Below are positions 12,500 to 24,058 of a stretch of 64,000 nt of DNA, piece after piece. How positions within the stretch are numbered: position 1 is the first letter of the stretch; every line of letters starts with the position of its first letter. This DNA comes from Anticarsia gemmatalis (taxonomy: Eukaryota > Arthropoda > Insecta > Lepidoptera > Erebidae): positions 2,383,501 through 2,447,500 of the forward strand of contig NC_134765.1 of the NCBI RefSeq assembly GCF_050436995.1, given 5' to 3'. The notes below the pieces were generated by a model that was not told the DNA's origin, searched no databases, and was given only the letters and a program-made list of their open reading frames with translations. The translations under genes and the position numbers were made by a program.

Positions 12500-12790
12500 T
12501 TAGTTCCACGTAATAGGGAGCGAGCCCATTTCCGGACACAATACCAAACTTCAGGCTACTTTTGAGCATACATATTATTATATTATACTCTCTATAATAT
12601 AAATGGTGCCATACATGCCACCTTAATCATCTACAATAGATGTATTCAGGCCAATGAAAAAATGACACCATACTCGTTTCCAAACTTCGGGCTACTATTA
12701 CTTAAATACTAATCAAAACCGGCCCAGAAGCACTAAAACCGTACCAAGAATTGAACCTTTAACATCAGCAGTCTCTCATACTTCGCCCAG
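12500..12790 (-). mobile_element. diverged tRNA-derived SINE with duplicated body
   Basis: Minus-strand order is a weak B-box region (CCAAGAATTGAACC on the plus strand near 12750), then a body with CCAAACTTCGGGCTACT, then again CCAAACTTCAGGCTACT and GGGAGCGAGCCCATT. The body motif occurs twice about 120 bp apart. This suggests an internal duplication or two insertions. Same family as 26832-27014 and 8252-8715. Confidence 0.5.
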
Positions 12791-12820
12791 ACTTGTCAGG
12801 TGTTCTTATTTTTGTTTTGC

Positions 12821-13183
12821 TTAGTAGACATTTTTGGTAAGGTTGTATATGAGGTAGCCACGTGCTATGTGGCCGGTGTCAAAACACGTGTGAATTAACG
12901 AGTCTGCCAACATTTCGCGCACCTGTTGAAGTTTGCAATACTTAATACTATTTGGTAAGAGTTCAAGTAGATTGACATAAGTATACTTAGGAATATTGCC
13001 GTCGTTTAGTGGCGTCAGTTTTGAAAGTCGAAAGGGTTTGTATAAGTATGGTGGGAAATATATACAATAAAAGAAACTCGTACTATATCGTAATAAGTGT
13101 CTAAGTTCAGTTCGAGTAAAGAGTTTCAATGCTTTTGCGTCAAATAAAATTTTATCAACTTGTTCCAGACTTAATTGTCCCAT
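12821..13183 (-). CDS. uncharacterised small protein, candidate
   Basis: This is an intact ATG-to-stop frame of 120 codons on the minus strand, starting MGQLSLEQVDKILFDAKALK. The first third looks like an amphipathic helix (LSLEQVDKILFDAKALKLF, then TRTELRHLLRY). A Tyr/Phe/Pro-rich segment (FFYCIYFPPYLYKPF) and another helical stretch (LQQVREMLADSLIHTC) follow. A TATA-like TATATTTATACAG lies about 40 bp upstream of the ATG. I recognise no family, active-site motif, signal peptide or membrane span. One frame this long could arise by chance in 64 kb of AT-rich DNA, so the call rests on composition only. It could be a small single-exon gene, an exon, or a relic of a mobile element. Confidence 0.3.
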   Translation of the reverse strand: MGQLSLEQVDKILFDAKALKLFTRTELRHLLRYSTSFFYCIYFPPYLYKPFRLSKLTPLNDGNIPKYTYVNLLELLPNSIKYCKLQQVREMLADSLIHTCFDTGHIARGYLIYNLTKNVY

Positions 13184-14516
13184 TGTAGAACCTAAATTCT
13201 AATTATTCTGTATAAATATACACTTTTCACATGTGTCTAAAATTGTCATTGGTAAATCTAACACCGTTTCGGAAAAGCTGTTGGACACAGCTATCTCCCA
13301 ATCAATTGTAAAACTAAACTATCTTCAATTTTATAAAAGCCATCTAATAGAATTTTGAGAGGAAAATTCCGCTCTTACTTCTATATCCTACAGAGTTAAG
13401 AGGCTTAAGTCTGGCGGCTTCCTTCCTTGCAGCAACACGTGTCGGCTACACATACCATGTGGAATTCGCTCTGTATTGTCAAGTAATAACGTGAGCGCTG
13501 AACAGTTTATAACAGCTCAGCGGATTCTTGCAGTTTCTTTGAATCATGATGCAGTGTTTGGTTTCTCTCGAATGTTCTTTGTTATGAATCTTTATGTGTT
13601 AGGTAGGTATGGTGCTTAAGAGAGAAACGTGATGACAATTTTTTGCTGACATATTATTATACACATGAAAAGAGCTTTAATATCCGATTATGTTCATTTT
13701 CCAGAATGCTGCGCTATTAGAAATATGTTTGAATTATTGCATAGTCAATATCACAGTATCTGAGCTGAACGCTCTTAGTTTTCTTTGAAAATAAGTTCAA
13801 GGATTACGTGTCGAGCTTCTTCGTGTAAATCAATCCAAATTAAAATTAGTGAAGAAAACATACATAATATTCATTTATTTATTTAGGGAAACAAACAAAA
13901 ATAGAATTACAAATGTTGATAATACACCTGGAATTAAAACTTTATTTAAAGACTGTTTCTATTAATTATAGGGATTAAAGGCAAATAACGCGTCGCGTGA
14001 AAGTTTATGTAGTTGTGGGGAAAATGATTTGGCCCATTTAATGTCACTGTTCATGTAATAGCTGAAGATAAAATGTATGTCAACCCTACAAGCCATGTGT
14101 TCGCAAATATACTTGCAAATTCAATGTTTATAGTCGTATAAGACGTGAAGTTTAACATAAATACTCAAGTCCCGGAACATTTACAATACACTTTATACTA
14201 GATAAAGTGTTTACGATTTTTTTGTTGTTTTATAAATTCCTGTATTATACGGAATAGATGTGGGTCAGAATGTTTATTTAGATTGATTCAGTTATATGGT
14301 TATAAATCATTGTTTGAAGATTTTCATAGTTGACAAAAAAATACAGTACTGAAACAGACTCGCGTTGATAAAACGAATAGAGGAGATTTCATAAATTTAT
14401 ATTTTATATTTGTGTAAGTATTTCTAGACCCGCGCTGCTTCGCTAGCGTCAGGTAAATCTAGTGCACTTTCATCAGAGGCACAAAAGACTACTTCGTAAA
14501 ATATTATCATTATAAA
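13184..14516. other. non-coding stretch
   Basis: No exon seen. At about 14426-14465 there is a fragment GACCCGCGCTGCTTCGCTAGCGTCA, resembling the reversed 3' end of the Helitron-like family found complete at 15340 and 49222. Confidence 0.4.
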
Positions 14517-14823
14517 TCTATCTATATACAACTCAAAGGTGACTGAGTGACTGATTGCCTGACATAGTGATCTATCAATGCACAGCCCAAACCACTCGAC
14601 GGATCGGGCTGAAATTTGACATGCAGGTAGATGTTATGACGAAGGCATCTCTTAAAAAGGATTTTGATAAATTCCACCCCTAAGGGGATAAAATAGGGGG
14701 TGAAAGCTAGCACAAATCTGATAGATTTTCAACTGATTGACCTAAAATAAACATAGATACACATACCTGTTACACATACATGTGTAACCTTTTCACGCTG
14801 ACGAAGTCGTGGGCGACAGCTAG
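14517..14823 (+). mobile_element. non-autonomous Helitron-like element, variant
   Basis: Starts TCTATCTATATACAACTC, ends GACGAAGTCGTGGGCGACAG then CTAG plus T. The 3' end is shared with the 8384 element but the interior is different (GGTGACTGAGTGACTGATTG, GGATCGGGCTGAAATTTGAC). About 307 bp, no coding capacity. Confidence 0.6.
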
Positions 14824-15339
14824 TACTAAATAAATTTCAGTCAGTCTATAACGTTTTAATGGCTAAACTACTAAACCTATTAAGCTGACATTTTGCGAGA
14901 TAAATTTCCGTACCGTTGGGCAAATAAGGATTGGGCGAACAATCAAGTTAGACATACATTTTTATTTTACTACTAAGGTAGTTTTTACATAGGTACTAAC
15001 GAGAATAAACTTCGTGTCACATAATTTTTGTCCCCAGTATATTGTTAAACATTACGGAGTCTATATCATCAATTAAACTCAGTTTTAAATTTATTTCGTA
15101 GTTCCTACTAACCGTATGAATATAAATCACCATTAAATAGTTTCAATGAATTTAATTCTTAAGCACTTGCCATCCTTATTAGCGTCTATTTAAAACATGG
15201 TCTGAATAATGTATTTAAAGCGAATTAACTAATATGAATATTCAATTTGCGCGGAAATGAATGGACAAATACTAAATTATTACTTAATTTTGTTGATTAT
15301 ATTATTAAACCCTTGAGTTCTGATAAAAAATATAATAAA

Positions 15340-15610
15340 CTAGCTGACCCGCGCAACTTCGCTTGCGTCACCTAAGAGAATGGGTCAAAATTTTCACCGT
15401 TTTTGTAACATTTTTCGTTGCTACTCCGCTCCTAATGACCGTAGCGTGATGTTATATAGCCTATAGCCTTCCTCGATGAATGGGCTATCTAACACTGAAA
15501 GAATTTTTCGAATCGGACCAGTAGTTCCTGAGATTAGCGCGTTCAAACAAACAAACAAACAAACAAACAAACTCTTCAGCTTTATTATATTATAGTATAT
15601 ATAGTATAGA
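15340..15610 (-). mobile_element. non-autonomous Helitron-like element, GAACGCGCTAATCTC family
   Basis: On the plus strand it begins CTAGCTGACCCGCGCAACTT and ends TATAGTATAGA, the reverse of the CTATACTAATATTATAAA start. It contains a (CAAA)n microsatellite next to GCGCGTTCAAAC. Other copies are at 21072 (-), 22986 (+), 27416 (-) and 49222 (-). No reading frame. Confidence 0.75.
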
Positions 15611-16214
15611 TATGTAAATGTGTTACTATAGGTATTGCAAGATTGTTTTCCGCTATATGGTTTTCAGAGTACAAAATGTGAAGGAAATCTCTGCACAATA
15701 TTATCTCCCACGTTTTGATCTTTTCAACCGCAGAAAATCTCATAAAGTATGTTTAATTGAATCCTGGCTACATCACCATAAAATTACTACCCAAAGATTT
15801 GTTTATTCTAATGCAAAGACAATTGGAAAATTCTTGTTCTAAGAGTCAATCTTAAGTGAGTGTATGCGTCATGCGATGTAATTCACGAGTGTATTGAAAA
15901 CAATTTTCAGTACTAATCTTTATTTTGTAGCTAGTTTTACCAACAACGAATAGCAAGTTAAGTTATGAGCTAGAATTTTGACTCTAATAAAAATGCTCTA
16001 GCCTATAGAAAGTAAAAAGATTATTATAGGTACTGTCTGGCTCCTGTCTCGTGCAATTTTCGATAATTATGTTCAGTGCAGTGCATTACAAATAATTGCA
16101 TGACATTAGCCTACTTTGTCACTGATAGATCGTCTGTCGTCTGGCTGGTATGATAATTTAAGTACTTGTTAAGTTTCACGTGTGCATTTATTTTACTTTT
16201 TTATTTATTCTACT
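15611..16214. other. non-coding stretch
   Basis: AT-rich. A 74-codon plus-strand frame at 15618-15842 shows no family resemblance or splice context and is not called. Confidence 0.4.
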
Positions 16215-16418
16215 TTTAGAAGACAACTCCTGCAATAAGAATCGCTCTTGTGTCACGGGGAATTATACAATGAATACAATCAGCGGACACAAAATATAAC
16301 AAGACCCAAAACAAGTCGACAGTTCGCTTTCCGTGTGGGTATCGAACCCACGGCTTCCCGATACTCTTGTAGTAGTGTGCCAACTTGAGTGACCTTAACC
16401 ACTAAGCCACGCAAGCAG
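16215..16418 (-). mobile_element. tRNA-derived SINE, same family as 2618
   Basis: The plus strand shows the reversed B box GGTATCGAACC (16338-16348) and the reversed A box near CCTTAACCACTAAGCCACGC. The body GACAACTCCTGCAATAAGAA is the reverse of GCGGGAGTTGTC in the copy at 2618. Minus orientation. Confidence 0.8.
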
Positions 16419-17192
16419 TAAATTTTTATTTTAGAACATTTCATGAATAAACAGTAACCAATAGCATACAGGAGAAGGCATTTAAAAGGAAATCAAACGG
16501 TGGCTAATAAAGTACAAATTATCACTTTATTTTAAAAAGTTGTGTCGCAGCGGACGGTAATATGCATGTGCAACGGTTGCAGCCCAACTAGCACACAAGC
16601 TGCTTATACAGTCGTTATACAGCCTGATAGTTGCATAAGAGTCGTTCAAATGCTGTACAATTCTCTATAAGTTGTATACTAGCTATTTAAAAAACCCTTT
16701 AACAGCTAGGCGGGACAGTAGCCGCTTAGTAGGAAAGTAATGACTTATAGTGATATATGAGCATGTAATTGCATCGCTAGACAGCCTAGGGAAGTATAAC
16801 TGAGTTAATGGAATCTTCTATAACACCGTTAACTGTATAAGGGGACTTTAGGAGATAAAGGAGTTTAAACGGAGTTATGCGTTGCGCTTATAGCGCTCAA
16901 GAGCGTAAATAAGCTTTTTGTAATGCCTTAGGTTCTATAACAGATTTTTTTAGGGCTAGTGTATTACTCATCTATAAAAGAGTTGCGTAGGTCTTTAATG
17001 GCGCCTTGAGCGTTATATCAGATATTTATATGGCTTCTGTACGGCAAATAGATGTATAAGGTATCATTCGAAACATTTTTACAGCCATGGGGATTACAGA
17101 ATTATGTTAAGCACCTAAAGCGCTATAACCGAGTAATATACCTTTATACTAAAGCTTAAAATTATTATCATAATATATTTACATAGGTATAT

Positions 17193-17534
17193 TAAAATAA
17201 AATAAAATAAAATAAAATAAAATAAAATAAAATAAAATAAAATAAAATAAAATAAAATAAAATAAAATAAAATAAAATAAAATAAAATAAAATAAAATAA
17301 AATAAAATAAAATAAAATAAAATAAAATAAAATAAAATAAAATAAAATAAAATAAAATAAAATAAAATAAAATAAAATAAAATAAAATAAAATAAAATAA
17401 AATAAAATAAAATAAAATAAAATAAAATAAAATAAAATAAAATAAAATAAAATAAAATAAAATAAAATAAAATAAAATAAAATAAAATAAAATAAAATAA
17501 AATAAAATAAAATAAAATAAAATAAAATAAAATA
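17193..17534. repeat. (TAAAA)n microsatellite, about 68 units
   Basis: An essentially uninterrupted pentanucleotide array of about 340 bp. It creates an artificial open frame of repeated FILFY on the minus strand, which is not a gene. The purity suggests recent expansion or ongoing slippage. The array length in an assembly may be unreliable. Confidence 0.97.
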
Positions 17535-18175
17535 GATTTTCAAACTATTTTAATATTCAACGACTGACCCCTAAAAGTACGAGTAAAATGCTGGTGTGCG
17601 ACCAAAACAGTTATATTGAAGCACTCCTATGCCACAACTGCAAAACCTTGAGGTCTACAACAGCAAACACTAGAGCCTTTGTACAGCTTAAGGCGCTACA
17701 GCAGATGTAACCAACTCAATGAACATATTTTTTGAGGTTATTACGATCTTTTGAAGATCATATAAATCTATAGCCTGGTAACGTTAACATAATTAAAATC
17801 ATTTTTTATTACCTATAACCCTAATTAAATTATCTGTAACCCTCAAAGTCTTATTTATGTTCAAAATACAATTTCCAAATCCACATATCTATATAATTTT
17901 TGCACTTAAAACTGAATATTTTGAGGGCGCATGAAAATATTGACGATAATATACATATATATTGACAGCAAACTTGAACTCGCACTTTCATATCACGTAC
18001 ACAAAGAAATAAAAGCGATAGACTACTTGTTATTTTAATAATCCAATCCGTAAAAATAAAATGTCTCCTCATTTGTCACTGATGATTCATTTTAAAAAAA
18101 TATATTTAGTTTACACCATAATAAACCGACTATATTACTAATTTAGAGCGTTAGCATTTATAACCGTTACACAGT

Positions 18176-18332
18176 AGCGCTAAAATAAGGTAAAGGTGGT
18201 ATAATCGCGCTGCAAGAGCTTTTTCGAACGCTCGTGGCGCTAACCACCTCTGTACAACAGCTGGTAAGCGCCACGAAGCTGCGAAAAAGCTCTTGTAGCG
18301 CGATTATACCACCTTCATCTTATTTTAGCGCT
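18176..18332. repeat. long hairpin, 66-bp arms
   Basis: Left arm 18176-18241 and right arm 18267-18332 are inverted copies with 7 mismatches by my count, around a 25-nt loop. Both arms end in AGCGCT and share AAGAGCTTTTTCG and GGTGGTATAATCGCGCT. It lies inside the TIR unit. A transcript would fold into a long stem. Confidence 0.9.
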
Positions 18333-18554
18333 CCTGTATTACTACTATACTACGTACTATTATAATTACTATTTACGACCACTGTAGATCCAATGTCGAG
18401 CTATAAGCTGGACAGTATGGGCCTATTTGACGCTACAAGAGATCTGTAGCCGCTTATAGAACCACTATACTTCTTACTAAGGAGCCTAAGGCGTTATAAA
18501 AATCCTTTAACCGGCCATTGTACAGCTTGTTATAGCGCTTGTGTGCTAGTTGGG

Positions 18555-21071
18555 AGGGGTCAACAAGGTGCAAGTCGTAATTATGTAGTCCCAAATGAAT
18601 CATTGAATTTTTAATACATTACAAAATTAAAGCTATGAAATAGCAAATTTTGAGCCAATAGAACATTTAAGTACACGAAGTACTTCTTTGAGTTTCAATG
18701 CCAATATAAATGATAATAAATGACAGGAATTCTCGAAGGTCACAGCAGAAAAACATTGCGTTATCTTGCACATCCTGTAGAGCCCAGTCTAGACAAATAT
18801 ACACCTCTACCCCAATTGAATACCAAATCACCTTTGACAATGACTTTGACAGCTGTATAATAAACTACAGCATGTTCGAAAACGTGAACGCAGTGTCAGA
18901 ATGCATCCATTTTCTGATGCTTGCATACTGCAACGTGTGCCAACACATTGTTCGTTATAACCAGTTATGAAGACACCTGATACCTCGCCGGCGTGACAAT
19001 TCGTGGGTTATATTGTATAGAACAGATTAATCGTAAGGGTGGGAGGAAGGTCTTGTTACACTGGTGATACATATGTACTTTGTTGCAGATTATTCGCCTT
19101 GGAGTGAGCACGTTGTGAGTGCTCCATGGTGACAAACGTGACCGGATTAGGTATGTATAGATTTTGCGAGTATTGAATATAGTACTTGGTTTATGATAAT
19201 AGTGGTAGTTGTGATTCCGCAATTGAATTTAATGTTTCTTGTATTGTTTCTTCAATTTGAAGTTTTTTTTCTTGAAATTCCAGTAAGAAATATATTTGTA
19301 AACTTCTTATGTGTGTTAGTTTCTTCTATAAATGATGAACAATGCCACTTTTTATGAGAAATAAATTTTATTTTGCCCAAAGCAAAACATAAAATATGGT
19401 AAATTCTTGTTGCTCATATTATATTATATTTTTATGCGACTTAACATAAATGTAAAGGTATTCATTTATTACCAATCTGTTTATGGAGTAAATGCGTAGG
19501 CTGAACTCACACTTCTGTGTTGGTTTCCTGTCTTTGTCCTTACCTATATTAGCAAAATATAATGATAATGATTTCACGTGCCTATGTATATTCACAATAT
19601 ATCTTGACTGTTATTTTTTTAAAGATTGATTTAAAATTGCAAAACGGCATGAGGACTAGCCTTTCAGTCTTGTAGTATCTCTACTACAAGAGACTACACA
19701 CCAAAGGCTAAATCGCGAAATGGTATCACTTACGGAGACCCAAAACAACGACATGATAAAGACATTACTTAGTTAGAGAACTAGTTTCTAGCTAGAGTCT
19801 GAGCACGGAGAGGCCAAACGAGGACAATATGCAAGATAAAAACACCACAGAGATAATGATTCAAAGCTGCAAGATATACATAAAGAAAAGTTAAGATTGT
19901 TAATATTGCCAGAGAAGCAAGTTGAAGACATGAGACAGAAACGACCAGTCAGGGTAACGTTAGACCAGTAATTATAGTTCATATAAACGAAGAAGAAGAT
20001 ACGTTGAGTCTCATGCACTCTTAGGAACCAACTTTTTGTCTGTCTGTGACTTTTGACTTTACTTTTGACAAGTGAAGTCACTGGGAGGTCCGCAGTTGCT
20101 CCATATAAAATACTATCCAGCAAGATTGGAAGCCAACTCGATCATAGTTGGAAAAAAGACTAGACTGATACATACATATCCTCTCTAGACAGCCTTGAGA
20201 CACAGGTACCATCAACAGCATTCTTATCAAGAAACCATTGCAATAAACACTTGCGTGCAAACTGCACGTAACTGAAGATTACCTTATCTTCACTAGTAGC
20301 TGCTAATAATAACTAAGTTTACTATTTACTACGAGTTGTTGCTACAATAGTTTAAAACTTAGTACATAATAGCCTGGTTGTCATTCAGACGGTCACGAAG
20401 TTTGCTTCAGATAACGTCAGGTAAATTGCAGTGTTAATGTAACACACATAATGTGTGTAATACGTGCGAATGTTACAACTTTACTAGTCTGTTGTACGCT
20501 ACTTTGTTGGTTATTGATATTCTGTAGGCAGCTCTTTGCTTGACTACTTGATTGGTTAGGTTTGGTAAAAAGTCCACAAGCTGATGAAACAGCCAAAAAT
20601 GTAATCGCTGTTTTTACTTCTGTATGTGCATTTTTAGCCCTGAACGTCAACCTTGAATTGATCTTCATCCCACATCACTTCTCATTTGGCGCTAACAACA
20701 GCAAAACAGTAAATTATGATAAGTTTAATATAAAAGTAAAAATAGGAATAAAGAGGCGCTGAGGATAAAAAGTATTAGATTATAAGACTTTCAGATTTGA
20801 GAAAGGATATGTAGTGTAAAAATCTATGCACCGTATAACATAAATTAATTATGGTAGACCATTTATACCTACGTAGACCATTTGAACGTCAGCATATCAA
20901 GCTAACGTTTTCATTTTCTTCACGATGTCACCATGCCAGAATGGCTTACAGCCAAAGCTCACTTACGACAACGTGACGAGACAAACGTATCTACTTTGAA
21001 AATGACGTACTCTGTTATGTGAAATGTGAGATTAGAAATAAAAGAGACATTCACCTATCTGATTTTATCGT
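18555..21071. other. non-coding stretch
   Basis: No exon recognised. A 12-bp-arm hairpin (GTCTTGTAGTA..TACTACAAGAGAC) lies near 19666-19695. Short open frames on both strands at 18710-20760 overlap each other and lack consistent coding character. Confidence 0.4.
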
Positions 21072-21284
21072 ACACGCGCAACTTCGCTTGCGTCACATAA
21101 GAGAGAATGGGTCAAAATTTTCCCCGATTTTGTAACATTTTTACTGGTACTCAGCTTCTACTGGTCGTAGAGTGATGATTGAGTGTGCTAACTAACACTG
21201 AAATAATTTTTCAGAAAGTCCTGAGATTAGCGCGTTCAAACAAACAAACAAACAATTTAGTTTTATAATATTAGTATATATATT
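21072..21284 (-). mobile_element. Helitron-like element, truncated 3' end
   Basis: Carries ACGCGCAACTTCGCTTGCGTC, GAGATTAGCGCGTTCAAAC, a (CAAA)n run and TTATAATATTAGTATATA. It lacks the CTAGCTGACCC terminus present in the 15340 copy, and part of the middle is deleted. Minus orientation. Confidence 0.65.
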
Positions 21285-22985
21285 TTCCTGCTATTTAGAA
21301 GAGCCTCTAAACAGATCATATTATAACAATTTAATTTTAAGTGTGTTACTATTTTTCTTCTACCTATCTATCCAGCCCAATTCTACCAACTATTGAGTAG
21401 AGACTTCCCCCTCCTGTACGCCTTTTTTTAAGTTCCTGCGCTTGCGTCCATTGCAGTCCTACAAATTTCACGATGTCGGTCGACCATCTAAATATATTAT
21501 TTTTTCTGCTACGGCAGATTTTTTTTAGTAATGTTTTGTTGCGCTCGTCCATTTAAAGAAAATTGCAATAATATCCCTATTCGTATTGGTCAAATTTATG
21601 GGGTAAAATTGCCCTCATCCTACATATATTATCACATATATTATGTTTATCACTCACGACAATTATGTATGTACACATACGTGCAGTGTTACTCGTTCGT
21701 ATCTATTTAATGGGACAAGGGTATATCATTGGCAACAACAAAACATCGTAAATAATCCTAGGTTTTACGACTTTCGAGTCGCCAATAAACGTTATTTGTT
21801 TACTTGCCAATTATCGTGCTAATACGCCTTTGTAAAAGTTTCAAGAGTGAATATTAGGAGTCATTACATATTATTATAAATCATATAGTTATGTAGTAGT
21901 CCAACTGGTACAAGGCATTTGAAAGCGGTTGATGACTGTTATCTTAATTGACAACAACCGGGACCGACATTTTGTGCCCCACAAAGCACGAAAATGCTAG
22001 ACTCAAGGACTAAGCACCACCCATTGCAAAAAAAATATTAGTCTCAAAATATTTAGTATGAAAAGATACCAACTAAAAAACTGTCTTAAAAAATGACAGG
22101 AAAAATACATTAAATCAGGTGATTTTAAAAATCTATCTTTCTTACAAAAACAATAACGATTTTAAATCTAAAAATAGTTCAGTATTGTTTTTCAATATGC
22201 ACGAATTTTCAAAATGGCGACACGCCAAGCAAATAGTTGTCTTTGTTTCTATGAGCTAACACTTATTTATTTTCTTGACTCTAATATCGAAACTATTTAT
22301 AGCGTAGAATTTGCATGTCAAAGATGCAATTTTCTAGTAAAGTATTTGTTATTGAAATACATCGCAATTTCATTCATGTTGTTTGCATAGCATGCATAGC
22401 ATTCTTATTAAATATTTTCACAGTAAACATACGATTTAAGGGTTGTATTTATACATTTACTGACATTTTATTCAGCCGTTATCTGACACATATTCATAAA
22501 CTGTGAAATTTGCTCTTAAACTCACGGACTACAGATTGATAGATATTGCCTTTCAAATTGTATTAATTGCTTTATTAATCTTTATATAACCCTCTTCAAC
22601 AATAGACTTATAAGATATGGCTGTAGAGTAAGTATTCAGAATATTAGGCACGGAGCAATAAGAAAAAGATTATAATCATTATTATTGTAACAAAAATGGG
22701 GCAATAAATTATACCGCAACGTTACTTAGTACATTATTACTACCATAAAAAAATAAATTTTTAAACCTGGTCACACTGAACTAAGAGTGGGGATTCACTT
22801 CTTGAAGCGTGTAAAAACACGTGAATAAAATATTTTATGTAACGACTAATGAGAATAGTTCGTAAATTATAATAATTAAAAGAAATACATTAGTCGAAAT
22901 GTAGCGTAGCCTACATCTGACTCAGACATGACATATGAGATGACGAAGAGGCTTTTTCAAACACGTGACTGTCTATCTATACTAA
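21285..22985. other. non-coding stretch
   Basis: AT-rich with no recognised exon or repeat family. Two CACGTG sites near 22818 and 22963. Confidence 0.4.
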
Positions 22986-23242
22986 TCTATACTAATATTA
23001 TAAAGCTGAAGAGTTTTTTTGTTTGCTTGTTTGTTTGAACGCGCTAATCTCAGAAACTAGGGTTCTGATTTGAAAAATTATTTCAGTGTTAGATAGCCCA
23101 TTTATCGAGGAAGGCTATAGGCTATATAACATCACGCTACGGTTAATAGGAGCGGAGTAACAACGAAAAATGTTACAAAAACGGGTAACATTTTGACTCA
23201 TTCTCTTAAGTGACGCAAGCGAAGTTTGCGGGGGCTAGCTAG
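22986..23242 (+). mobile_element. Helitron-like element, full-length copy
   Basis: Starts TCTATACTAATATTATAAAG with a partial duplicate of that start just before it, and ends GGGGGCTAGCTAG followed by T. Interior GAACGCGCTAATCTCAG and GACGCAAGCGAAGTTTGCG match the family. The second CTAG at 23239-23242 is the likely true end. Confidence 0.75.
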
Positions 23243-23853
23243 TCACTTATAAAGACTATAGTGTTAATGATTTTTTGGGTATAGCATTCGATTGGCGCAT
23301 TAGCATTGTTTACAGTTTTGCACATTTTTGTTAACAGAGTAATGTTTGTTCTTCGTATTTCAGTTACAGTATTTTCGTGCAACTTTGTTTGCCGCGTGTT
23401 CCACTAATTATATCAACTATATATATTCAGGCGTCTTGGTACAAAACACTTGTTAATTTCGGTAAATGTTGACATTTTTGACAAACGTAAAAATTACTGA
23501 ATTTGACGTTAGCTCGGAGAAGGAGTTGAGCCTTAAGAGAAGAGCTAGCAAGGATCTCACGATCTCTCTTTTCACTCGCCAAATGATTTAATAGTAATAC
23601 GTCTTAGTTAAATGGGACTAACAATACCAAGGTTCTTTGTATTACATTACATATTGCCCGCACATAATAATATGTATAATCATCATGTTATAAAAACACA
23701 GTACATTGCTTCTTCTTACTAAGAAACGTATACTACCTTCAATTCCGACAAAGTAAAGTACTACAAACAATAGGTTTCCTCATCAGTTACCCGTCGGTAT
23801 CTAATTCCATTCGTCAGGCGATTGTTCTAAGTATTACTATGTACTATATTTAG
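23243..23853. other. non-coding stretch
   Basis: No gene or repeat family recognised. Confidence 0.35.
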
Positions 23854-24058
23854 TACAGTCACGGGCACAATTCCTCATTTTTTATCGACATTTTTTTTGT
23901 ATAAAATATCAATTTAATTCTCACTATTAATCAACAATAATTCATAGTGATTGTGAAATTACTTTGCAGCTAATAAACTGCAGAAATTTAACTGTTTTTA
24001 TTCATAAAAATGCCGTAGAAAATGTGATAGTCTATACGTATTTTTGATTCTGACTGTA
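23854..24058. mobile_element. possible Tc1/mariner-type MITE
   Basis: Bounded by TACAGTCA (23854) and TGACTGTA (ending 24058), giving short inverted ends with TA at each outer edge, as expected for TA-targeting elements. Only about 8 bp of the ends match well, so this is tentative. No reading frame. Confidence 0.4.

Larger units (their letters stand above)
16583..18554. mobile_element. ~2 kb non-autonomous unit with terminal inverted repeats
   Basis: Perfect 18-bp inverted repeats bound the unit: CCCAACTAGCACACAAGC at 16583-16600 and its reverse complement at 18537-18554. Similarity between the two sides continues weakly outward for about 25 bp, so the true ends may be near 16558 and 18583. 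Both halves carry many short related motifs (CTATAAC, AGCGCT, CTGTACA, TTAAAGG), typical of subterminal repeats bound by a transposase. The interior holds the (TAAAA)n array and a long hairpin. No transposase frame is present. I found no convincing target duplication and cannot assign a superfamily. Confidence 0.7.

Noticed and set aside
17115..17543. 142-codon minus-strand frame of repeated FILFY
   Set aside because: It is the (TAAAA)n microsatellite read in one frame; not a protein gene.
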